This document shows positions 21,484-29,223 of a DNA stretch of 31,136 nt, one piece after another; position 1 is the first letter of the stretch, and each line of letters opens with the position of its first letter. The DNA is taken from the IMG/VR virus record IMGVR_UViG_3300034403_000110, positions 1 to 31,136 of that record; one strand, written 5' to 3'. The position numbers were made by a program, and so were the translations under genes. This stretch comes from a virus. The notes beneath the pieces were generated by a model, which saw only the letters and a program-made list of their open reading frames with translations, did not search any database and was not told the DNA's origin.

Positions 21484-23513
21484 TGGCAAGAGCAAGAGCA
21501 TCCACACCTAAACTAGCACAAGCAAGGAGAGTGCCTGTCTCAAGAGAGAGTCATGCACAAGTAACTGATACTTTTTTCCAAAACAGTACGCAGCATCAGT
21601 TTGTAAAGAAGGCAGGTACTGAAGAACTTGTAGGTGCTATTACTAAGTTTGGTGACAGCGAGAGGACGAGACAGCAAAACTATATTAACAGTGTTAATCA
21701 GAACAATGCGGAGCAAAAGAAGCAGATTAATGCAGAGCAATTAGTCTGGGCAAACTTAGTCCGTAAGAGGGCTGAGACTGACCTTAAAGCCTACTGGAAC
21801 ACTAACCCTTCAGCGACAGGTGCTGATTTCAAAGGTTCTGATGAGTACAAGAGAATCTCAGCGACCTTCGCAGGAGTACAGGATGATTTACGTCCTAAGT
21901 TCTTAGGTGATTTCCAAGAGTCTGTCCATGAATCTACAGGATTGAGAGACAGGGCTATAACCTACAATAATAGTGTGAACCTAGCCTCAGAAACACTTGG
22001 GGTTGAAATGCCGGAATGGCTTAACTCTGGGGATAAAGACCTTATCCACGACCGTTTAGATGCGCTACACAAGACCTTCGTAGGGGGTTTTAATATATCT
22101 GAAGAGGATGCCAACGCTATTTATTTAGCAGAGGCAGAGTCGGCTATATTAGAAGGGAGTAGTGATACCTCTATTCTAGATTATTTAAGTACTACAGGGG
22201 ATGACACCAGTATATCCCCAGAGTCAAAGGTAAAAATAGCAGGTCTTTACAAAAAGGCGAAGATAAAAAGTGCTGAACAAAAGAATAAAGTTGCTTGGCA
22301 ATTTAATCAGGAAGCAACTGCAAAGTTAAAAGATAATGTAATTACCAAAGAGTGGCTGTCTGAGCAGATAGAAAGGTATCCGGATATTATATCTGCGGAT
22401 AAAGCACAATCTTGGATTTTCAAACAGCAAAGGCAGTTTAAAGCACAAGATATTGAGGTAGCTAAAGCAGAAGCAAAACAAGCTGATATATCTATCTTAA
22501 TGGGGAAAGTGGGGAGTACACAGCACCTTAGTAAGCTAGGAAAGAGTAATGCTTACGATTGGATTGCTGAAGCTATTATGAGTGATCCAGAGCATCAGTT
22601 GAACCAGAATAGACCCGAAGGGACACCTATCTCTGGTGCTGATTTAGATCAAGCAGTCTTCAAGCAATTAGCACAAGTAGGTCTAGTACACTCTCAGACA
22701 AAAGAGGCTATAGAGAATGGGGCGAGGACTTTGCTCCGTATAGACGATGAAGGTAAAGCTAATCCACACTTTAAGAAAGCTTATGAGCGGTATCAGATTG
22801 CGGCTTCCACAGGGTACATAGATACCTTAGATATTGGCACTAAGCAAATGGCTCTTTTTGACAGTGTGAACATCATACAGAAGGTTGGTGGTATCAGCTT
22901 TGATGAGGCAGTTGTCCAAGTTAACGATGCTTATACTAACCCACAAGGTGACACGAATTTACAAAATAAGTCACAGATTACCAAAGGGGATATTGTTGCT
23001 AAAGACATTACAGATCATGTTGAAGAAGCGTTCTGGAAGGTCTTCGGATCAACAGCAACATATGAAGCACCTTATGGACGTATGCTCTCAGAACTTGGGA
23101 AGTATCAAGACCTCCTTATACGAGCAGGAGTTAACCCAACAGATGCAAAGAAGAAAGCAATAGAGAAGGCTGACCATTATGAAAACTTCGGGGGTGTAAT
23201 GTACCACAACAGAGGTATGGCACTCGCTCAATATCGAGAGCGGATCATACCGAGAACTGAAATGGTAATTGATGCATGGTTAAAACAAAATCCGGGTATA
23301 ACTCGACATGATAAAGGAGACTTGCTCATGCGCCCCGATAATGCACAGAACTTCATCCTTATTGACAGGAGTACAAGGATGCCAGTAGTAGATGAGAAGA
23401 ACAGATATACACGTTACGATCTTAATGACTTTTTAGGGGATGACGGTCTGGTCGATAGAGAGGTTGTTAAACCGGCCATGAGAAATACAGTTAACGTGTC
23501 TATTCATAAATAA
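21483..23513 (+). CDS. Internal virion protein C, T7 gp15-like
   Basis: This 676-residue, mostly helical and Lys/Glu/Gln-rich protein lies between the gp14-like and gp16-like genes, so it should be the second core protein (T7 gp15, 747 residues), which forms part of the periplasmic DNA-ejection channel. N-terminal VTDTFFQNSTQHQF and segments such as DLKAYWNTNPSATGADF and AILEGSSDTSILDYL fit the family. No enzymatic motif, signal peptide or membrane segment is seen. Assignment rests mainly on position, length and composition. Confidence 0.87.
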   Translation: MARARASTPKLAQARRVPVSRESHAQVTDTFFQNSTQHQFVKKAGTEELVGAITKFGDSERTRQQNYINSVNQNNAEQKKQINAEQLVWANLVRKRAETDLKAYWNTNPSATGADFKGSDEYKRISATFAGVQDDLRPKFLGDFQESVHESTGLRDRAITYNNSVNLASETLGVEMPEWLNSGDKDLIHDRLDALHKTFVGGFNISEEDANAIYLAEAESAILEGSSDTSILDYLSTTGDDTSISPESKVKIAGLYKKAKIKSAEQKNKVAWQFNQEATAKLKDNVITKEWLSEQIERYPDIISADKAQSWIFKQQRQFKAQDIEVAKAEAKQADISILMGKVGSTQHLSKLGKSNAYDWIAEAIMSDPEHQLNQNRPEGTPISGADLDQAVFKQLAQVGLVHSQTKEAIENGARTLLRIDDEGKANPHFKKAYERYQIAASTGYIDTLDIGTKQMALFDSVNIIQKVGGISFDEAVVQVNDAYTNPQGDTNLQNKSQITKGDIVAKDITDHVEEAFWKVFGSTATYEAPYGRMLSELGKYQDLLIRAGVNPTDAKKKAIEKADHYENFGGVMYHNRGMALAQYRERIIPRTEMVIDAWLKQNPGITRHDKGDLLMRPDNAQNFILIDRSTRMPVVDEKNRYTRYDLNDFLGDDGLVDREVVKPAMRNTVNVSIHK

Positions 23514-23525
23514 TGAGGGGTAGTA

Positions 23526-26500
23526 ATGGAAGAGGAAAGCGGTTGGCTAGATAAGGCTGACAGAAGCCCAGAGCCATACTTGGGGAAGAAGTTTATAACC
23601 GATGAAGAAGTAAGCAGAGCAGAGAAACACGCTGAACTTCAAGAAAACAATACAAGTTGGTGGAGTGAGTCCCTTCCTACTGCTTTTGAGCAAGAGTCTG
23701 TTGCTAGTTGGTTGCTACGAGATGGGGGGAATGAGGACTTCATCCCTGACTTAAATTGGTCACCCTCTGATGAGGACATCAATTCATGGAATGAGGGGGT
23801 AGAAGATCGTTTCCACGATGCTCTGGGTGAGTCTGTTAGCGCAAAACACGCAACAGCAATTAAAGCTAGAGTACTAGAGACTCAAGAGAGAGATAAGATT
23901 ATAAACTCTCATGGGGTAGTAGCAGGTGTGACTGCTAGAGTTCTGGGTGGTATCTTTGATCCTGCGGCCATAGCAGTAACAGTGGCATCTGAAGGGTTAT
24001 TCGCTTTACCTATTTTAGCAGGTAAAGTGGGTAGGATTGGTAATGCAGTACGAGGAGGCCTAGCGGCTGCGACAGGTAATGTTGCCTTAGATGCTTACCT
24101 AGTACACGAAAGACCAGATATGAAGGCCAGTGATCTTATCTACTCCGTAGCAGGGGGAGCGATCTTCGGTGGTGGTATTGGTGCTTTAAAGCGTGTACAT
24201 ACCCCAGAGTCTAAGTGGATTATTGATTCACTACAAGACATCCAGAATAACAGGGTTCTTGATGACCTAAAGGGGGCAAGCTTACCTCTTACTGAGAAGG
24301 GTGTTCGGCAATTAGGGAATAATAAGAAGTATTGGGAGGAGATTGCTTTAGCCTCCGGTGAAAGTCTAACTAGAGGTCAACGTAAAAGGATTGATGGTAA
24401 GATTAAAAACCTCACCCATGACTTAACTCAGCAGTTAAAGAAGATTAAGGCGTATAAAAAAGCCAATCCTCTTATCGCTAAAGCAGGTAGGCAGTTATCT
24501 GGGAAGAAGTCCCACCAACAATTGTCTAAAGCTGAAGAGCAACTTCAACGAGAGTTAACAAGTATTAAAGGAGCATTGGAGGAACTGAAAGCTACTAGGA
24601 GTGCAGATGTAGATGTCAGATCGTTCAGCGGTAACGCAGATGCCAAGAAGATTGTCCTTGAAGCTAGGATGAATCATATCCCACCTGAAGGTGCGTTGCG
24701 TATGTTAAGAGGGGAAACCCTTGAGCAAGTCATGCCGAAGGCCATACCTAAAGCTAAGGTATCTACACTAAGTGAACCTAAAGTAGGAATCAGTTCACCT
24801 AAAGCCCTTAAAGACAGAGCATTGGCCTCTGATGAGGGGATAAGGTCACCTTCTACTCCAAATGAAAGTGTTCATGTTAGAGAGGATGCTAATGGTGAAG
24901 ATGTAGAGTTAGATAGCCCTCATTCCAATGTCCATATAACTAGGATGGAAGAGGATATGCCGGAGGAGGTAGGGAAATCTTACGGTAGTTCATTCCGTCT
25001 AGATCGCTCTTCTTGGGCAGGGTCATCGCCCATAGCATTAGCTAGATACGTTAATGGTATTATATTTGAGGATGCACCGGGGTACACAAATACCAATTTA
25101 ATCAAAGCAGGATCAGCTTCTATTTTCAAGAAGATCATGCTTGGTAGGATTATGTACCACCATAACAAATCCTTTCAGATGAACTTTAAAGGTTGGTTAG
25201 AAGAGAAGGGGAAGACAGGTCGTTTTCAAAACTTTAGAGGTGACTCCCGAAGCGAGTTTAATGAGGAAGTAGCTAAAGCAGTACGAGGTACTCAATCTCC
25301 TAGTCAGTTTGTCAATGCTCATGCATCCCATCAAGCAGATGCCTATGAGCAGATGCTACAAGCGGCACAAAAGTATGGGGTAACTGGTGTAGAGAATCTA
25401 GAGAAGAACCGTAATTATATCCCCAGAATATGGAGTGCTGTCCGGTTAAGGTCGCATATAGATGAAGTAGGTAGAGAGGTGGTGGTAGCAAATATCGCTA
25501 GAAGCCTACGCCCCAAGACAAAGAACTTCCCTTCTAAGGAAGGGCTAGTAGGGGATGATCCAACTCCAGAAGATTTAGAGAGAACGGCAAATGGTATTAT
25601 TAATATAGTGCTTAATGCTCAAGGCGGTGGTGTAGATATTCATAAGGTGATCAGTACAACTGATATCCCTAGATTGAAGTCCCACTTGAAAGACTTTCAA
25701 GTCCCTGAAGCGGATATTGAAACCTTCATTGCCTCCCTTAAACACGGCAAGCAAAGTGCAGACAGTAATGTCTCTCGCTTACAAAGACGTATTGAAATGG
25801 ACGAGACTACTGAAGTCAGTATGTACTTTGATAATAACGCTGAGGGTTTATTTCATAACTACGCTAATTCTATGACAGGGCATATTGCACTGGCAAGGCA
25901 GGGGATTAGAAATGAGCAGGATATGGAGGAGATACTTTCTAGGATTAGAACGAGACAGTCAGGAGAGCAAGCTGATGGCACGATGGGGGATGCAGGGTCT
26001 GTTAAGAATAAAGAGGTTATAGGCAACCTTAGAGATGGGTACAATCATCTAATAGGAAGACCTCTTGAAGCTGATCCTAACTCTTTTGAATCACATAGTG
26101 CAAGAATAGTCCGTAAGCTTAACTTTGCTAGACTCATGAACCAAGTGGGTTTAGCACAGATACCAGAGGTTGGTGTAGCAGTTGGACAATTAGGCTTCCG
26201 TGTCATGCTACAGCACATCCCAGAGATGGGTAAGATATTTAAGAGAATGGACGATGGTAAGTTTGTTGATGACCTAGCTGAAGAACTGGATGATTGGATG
26301 GGAGGCTATTCTTCAATGTCCTTGCTAAATCCTCCTACTAATCAGGTGGATGAAGTCGGGTCTACTATGCGTAAAGGTGGTGGATTCAGGGATAAAGTTA
26401 ACGCAGGTGAGAAGAAATTAGATCAATTGAACTACGCTGTGGGGCATTCATCAGGTTTCTTCGGTATCAATCAGGTCATTAAGAATATGACAATGAAGGG

Positions 26501-27353
26501 TATGGCACAGAAGTGGGTTAACTCTATTGACTTTGACGAGATCGGACATAAAGGTAAAAAACTTACCAGTGCAGATCGGATGCACGACCTTGGTATAAGC
26601 GAGGAGATGCAGGAACTGATTAAAGGCCAGATTAAACAGCACTCAAAGTTGAAGGAAGGTAGCACTAAGCTTAAAAACCTCAACCTAGAAGAGTGGGATG
26701 AAGGAGTCCGTGACACTTTCGTTATGTCTATGCGTAGATGGGGCGATGGTATTATTCAAGATAATGACATGGGATCATCACACCGATGGTTAGATTCCAG
26801 TATTACTGGGAAGGTGATTCTCCAGTTTAGATCATTCGTACTTCAAGCGTGGTCACGACATCTTGTAAAAGGGGCGAAGTATAAAGACTTTGCCTTTGTT
26901 CAAGAAATGGCCTTCTCTATGATGACTGCAGCTATGGTTTATGAAGTCCAACAAAGATTGACCACTCTGGGAAGAGATGATCGAGATGAACTATTAGAAG
27001 ATCGTTTGAGCAATTCAGCTAGAGCATCTAATGCCTTTTCAAGGTCAGCTTTCGCCTCTATTGTTCCGGCTATAGCGGAATCACTCGCTTCACCTTTCAT
27101 CGAAGACCCAATCTTCCATAGAACATCAGGGCAGGGAACAGGGGCATTCTCACTAGATGCTACACCTTCCTTAGATTTACTACACGATGCTTGGAACGTC
27201 TACGGATCATCCGCTGCACTCTTTGATGATGAGATTGATTACACCAAAGGAGATGCTAGACATCTATTAGGAGTCCTACCTTTTGGTAACCACATCCTAA
27301 TGAAATCTTTCTGGGAAACAATGTTCATTGATGGACTGCCCGAACAACATTAA
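23526..27353 (+). CDS. Internal virion protein D, T7 gp16-like
   Basis: This 1275-residue largest core protein is ejected to span the inner membrane and pull in DNA. Length is close to T7 gp16 (1318). Residues about 130-170 and 200-220 are hydrophobic (RVLGGIFDPAAIAVTVASEG, YSVAGGAIFGGGIGAL) and could insert into membrane. Two-thirds of the way in, RLNFARLMNQVGLAQIPEVG-type sequence and, near the end, LQFRSFVLQAWSRHL are recurring podovirus features. The N-terminus begins with an acidic, Trp-containing region and shows no soluble lytic transglycosylase motif, unlike T7 gp16. GAGGGG lies five bases before ATG 23526. Confidence 0.92.
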   Translation: MEEESGWLDKADRSPEPYLGKKFITDEEVSRAEKHAELQENNTSWWSESLPTAFEQESVASWLLRDGGNEDFIPDLNWSPSDEDINSWNEGVEDRFHDALGESVSAKHATAIKARVLETQERDKIINSHGVVAGVTARVLGGIFDPAAIAVTVASEGLFALPILAGKVGRIGNAVRGGLAAATGNVALDAYLVHERPDMKASDLIYSVAGGAIFGGGIGALKRVHTPESKWIIDSLQDIQNNRVLDDLKGASLPLTEKGVRQLGNNKKYWEEIALASGESLTRGQRKRIDGKIKNLTHDLTQQLKKIKAYKKANPLIAKAGRQLSGKKSHQQLSKAEEQLQRELTSIKGALEELKATRSADVDVRSFSGNADAKKIVLEARMNHIPPEGALRMLRGETLEQVMPKAIPKAKVSTLSEPKVGISSPKALKDRALASDEGIRSPSTPNESVHVREDANGEDVELDSPHSNVHITRMEEDMPEEVGKSYGSSFRLDRSSWAGSSPIALARYVNGIIFEDAPGYTNTNLIKAGSASIFKKIMLGRIMYHHNKSFQMNFKGWLEEKGKTGRFQNFRGDSRSEFNEEVAKAVRGTQSPSQFVNAHASHQADAYEQMLQAAQKYGVTGVENLEKNRNYIPRIWSAVRLRSHIDEVGREVVVANIARSLRPKTKNFPSKEGLVGDDPTPEDLERTANGIINIVLNAQGGGVDIHKVISTTDIPRLKSHLKDFQVPEADIETFIASLKHGKQSADSNVSRLQRRIEMDETTEVSMYFDNNAEGLFHNYANSMTGHIALARQGIRNEQDMEEILSRIRTRQSGEQADGTMGDAGSVKNKEVIGNLRDGYNHLIGRPLEADPNSFESHSARIVRKLNFARLMNQVGLAQIPEVGVAVGQLGFRVMLQHIPEMGKIFKRMDDGKFVDDLAEELDDWMGGYSSMSLLNPPTNQVDEVGSTMRKGGGFRDKVNAGEKKLDQLNYAVGHSSGFFGINQVIKNMTMKGMAQKWVNSIDFDEIGHKGKKLTSADRMHDLGISEEMQELIKGQIKQHSKLKEGSTKLKNLNLEEWDEGVRDTFVMSMRRWGDGIIQDNDMGSSHRWLDSSITGKVILQFRSFVLQAWSRHLVKGAKYKDFAFVQEMAFSMMTAAMVYEVQQRLTTLGRDDRDELLEDRLSNSARASNAFSRSAFASIVPAIAESLASPFIEDPIFHRTSGQGTGAFSLDATPSLDLLHDAWNVYGSSAALFDDEIDYTKGDARHLLGVLPFGNHILMKSFWETMFIDGLPEQH

Positions 27354-27372
27354 TTTATATAGGATATTTTGA

Positions 27373-29214
27373 ATGAGTTATTCTCGACAAATATACACAG
27401 GAGACGGAAGTGTTCAAAGCTTTCAAATAGGTTTCCCTTTTTTAAACCAAAGCGATATTAAAGTATATGTATCCAATGTCCTTCAAGACTTCACTTGGTC
27501 TGGTTCAACAACCATTAATATAACAACCGTTCCCCCTGATAACTCAATCATTGAGATTAAAAGGACAACAAATGTAGCTACGAGAGTTATAGATTTTGTT
27601 GACGGTTCAATCTTTACTGAAGATGAACTAGATACTGCTTTCTTGCAGTCATTCTATACCATCCAAGAAGTACACGATGATCTCACACAGGGTATATTGA
27701 CTCACAGTAATCTACACGATGCTCAAGGGTTGCGTATAACAAATGTGGGTGATGGAGAAGCCGCAGGAGATGCCGTAACAGTTGGACAGTTATTAACCAG
27801 TTATCCCGCTGTTTCTACGGTGGCAGATAATATTGGGGCAGTAAACACTCTGTCTGATAATATGCCTATCCTTACTACAGCAGCTTTAAATAACTATGGG
27901 GCGTTACCCTCACCTCCTTCTAACCCTCTTGAAGGGGTAGTTTATTACGACACCACTATGGGAGTATCAAGGCAGTACAATGGTAATCTCTGGATAAGCC
28001 TTAATGGTAGAGCAAGGAGATATCGGTATAAAGCAGGAACACCTAGCGCAGGATACGATGGCAGTTTAACCAACTTCCCAACTGCTCACACATTGGGTCA
28101 GGTTGATGTTTACGTTAATGGTTTACACCAAGAACCTTATGTAGAAGGGTTACCTTATGCCTATACAGAGACAGAGACATCGGTGATATTAAACCCTCCT
28201 GCTGTGGCAGGTTACTCTGTAGTCATAGTCGGTTATGAGCAACAATTATCTGTAGAGCAGCCTCATACCAAAGTATTAAGGGAAGATTACTTCGATGAGA
28301 TGTATGCGTACAGAAGTTACTTGTCTACGTTACTAGATCAATTAATTACAACCGAAACCGGAGTACTAGCGGCTTACGATGTATGGTTAGATACAGAGGC
28401 TACAGGGGCGGAGATCGGTTGGAATTATACTGCTACCAATGCTTATGTCGATGGGACGAACAGGAACTTAAACCCGAAAGCATGGACAGGAGACGATTTG
28501 CAATTCGGTACTTTGGGAGGTTATAACCCTTACACATGGGAAGCCTTTCTGTATAGTACAGGCAAGGAAGCACACAGCAATAGTGCTTGGTTTAACACTT
28601 GGGAATACGATATCACCCCTCCACTGGGGGCTAAATCCCTCTCCGTAGTAGTAAAAGGTGGTGATGGAGGTGGTGGATATGAGAAGGACGGAGGAATGGG
28701 GGGACTTGCTAAAGTTAACAATGTTCCTGTTGATAATTCTACATACAGGGTGACTGTTGGGCAAGGAGGTCTTGCCGCTCACCTAACTAGTACCCAATGG
28801 CCTTACCCTGATTCCCCTACTAATTCATCCGCATATGCTGCCGAGGGAAGTAATATAGAGGATGGAACTTCATCTAAAGTAGTCGGACATGAAGTCTTTT
28901 CTGGTCAATACAATGGACAGGACAATGAAGACCCATCAGATGGGTTTTATGCTGAACCTACTATAACTGTAGCAAGAGCGGAGGGTGGTACATCGGTTAG
29001 ATACCAAGGTTTCATCTCTAATGCGCCTAATACGGCACTAAGTAGTGTAGGACTTTTAGATCGACCTCTGTCAGGCGTTATACATCGAGAGCATCCTCTA
29101 GCCGCTTCGTATAAAGTAGGAGCGTCATTCACTGATTGGGAACACGTAGCAACCGAACTCTCTGAAGCGAATGGGGCAGTAGGTTCTGTACACATCACTT
29201 GGTATGGGGAATAA
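27373..29214 (+). CDS. Tail fibre protein with T7 gp17-type N-terminal adaptor
   Basis: This 613-residue fibre or fibre adaptor begins with the T7 gp17 virion-attachment domain (about residues 1-150). MSYSRQIYTGDGSVQSFQIGFPFL and YVSNVLQDFTW come first, then IIEIKRTTN, the ELDTAFLQSFYTIQEVHDD helix and ITNVGDGEAAGDAVTVGQL. A second copy of the ligand-like motif (VDVYVNGLHQEPYVEGLPY, residues about 235-255) repeats part of the head domain. Around residues 430-450 is a glycine-rich patch (GGDGGGGYEKDGGMGG), common in receptor-tip regions. It is followed by a second, modular fibre gene, so the fibre may be built from two polypeptides. Confidence 0.9.
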   Translation: MSYSRQIYTGDGSVQSFQIGFPFLNQSDIKVYVSNVLQDFTWSGSTTINITTVPPDNSIIEIKRTTNVATRVIDFVDGSIFTEDELDTAFLQSFYTIQEVHDDLTQGILTHSNLHDAQGLRITNVGDGEAAGDAVTVGQLLTSYPAVSTVADNIGAVNTLSDNMPILTTAALNNYGALPSPPSNPLEGVVYYDTTMGVSRQYNGNLWISLNGRARRYRYKAGTPSAGYDGSLTNFPTAHTLGQVDVYVNGLHQEPYVEGLPYAYTETETSVILNPPAVAGYSVVIVGYEQQLSVEQPHTKVLREDYFDEMYAYRSYLSTLLDQLITTETGVLAAYDVWLDTEATGAEIGWNYTATNAYVDGTNRNLNPKAWTGDDLQFGTLGGYNPYTWEAFLYSTGKEAHSNSAWFNTWEYDITPPLGAKSLSVVVKGGDGGGGYEKDGGMGGLAKVNNVPVDNSTYRVTVGQGGLAAHLTSTQWPYPDSPTNSSAYAAEGSNIEDGTSSKVVGHEVFSGQYNGQDNEDPSDGFYAEPTITVARAEGGTSVRYQGFISNAPNTALSSVGLLDRPLSGVIHREHPLAASYKVGASFTDWEHVATELSEANGAVGSVHITWYGE

Positions 29215-29223
29215 GGAGGGTAT

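Noticed and set aside
23490-23515. GTTAACG near the end of the gp15-like gene as another promoter
   Set aside because: Match ends after seven bases and no good core follows.
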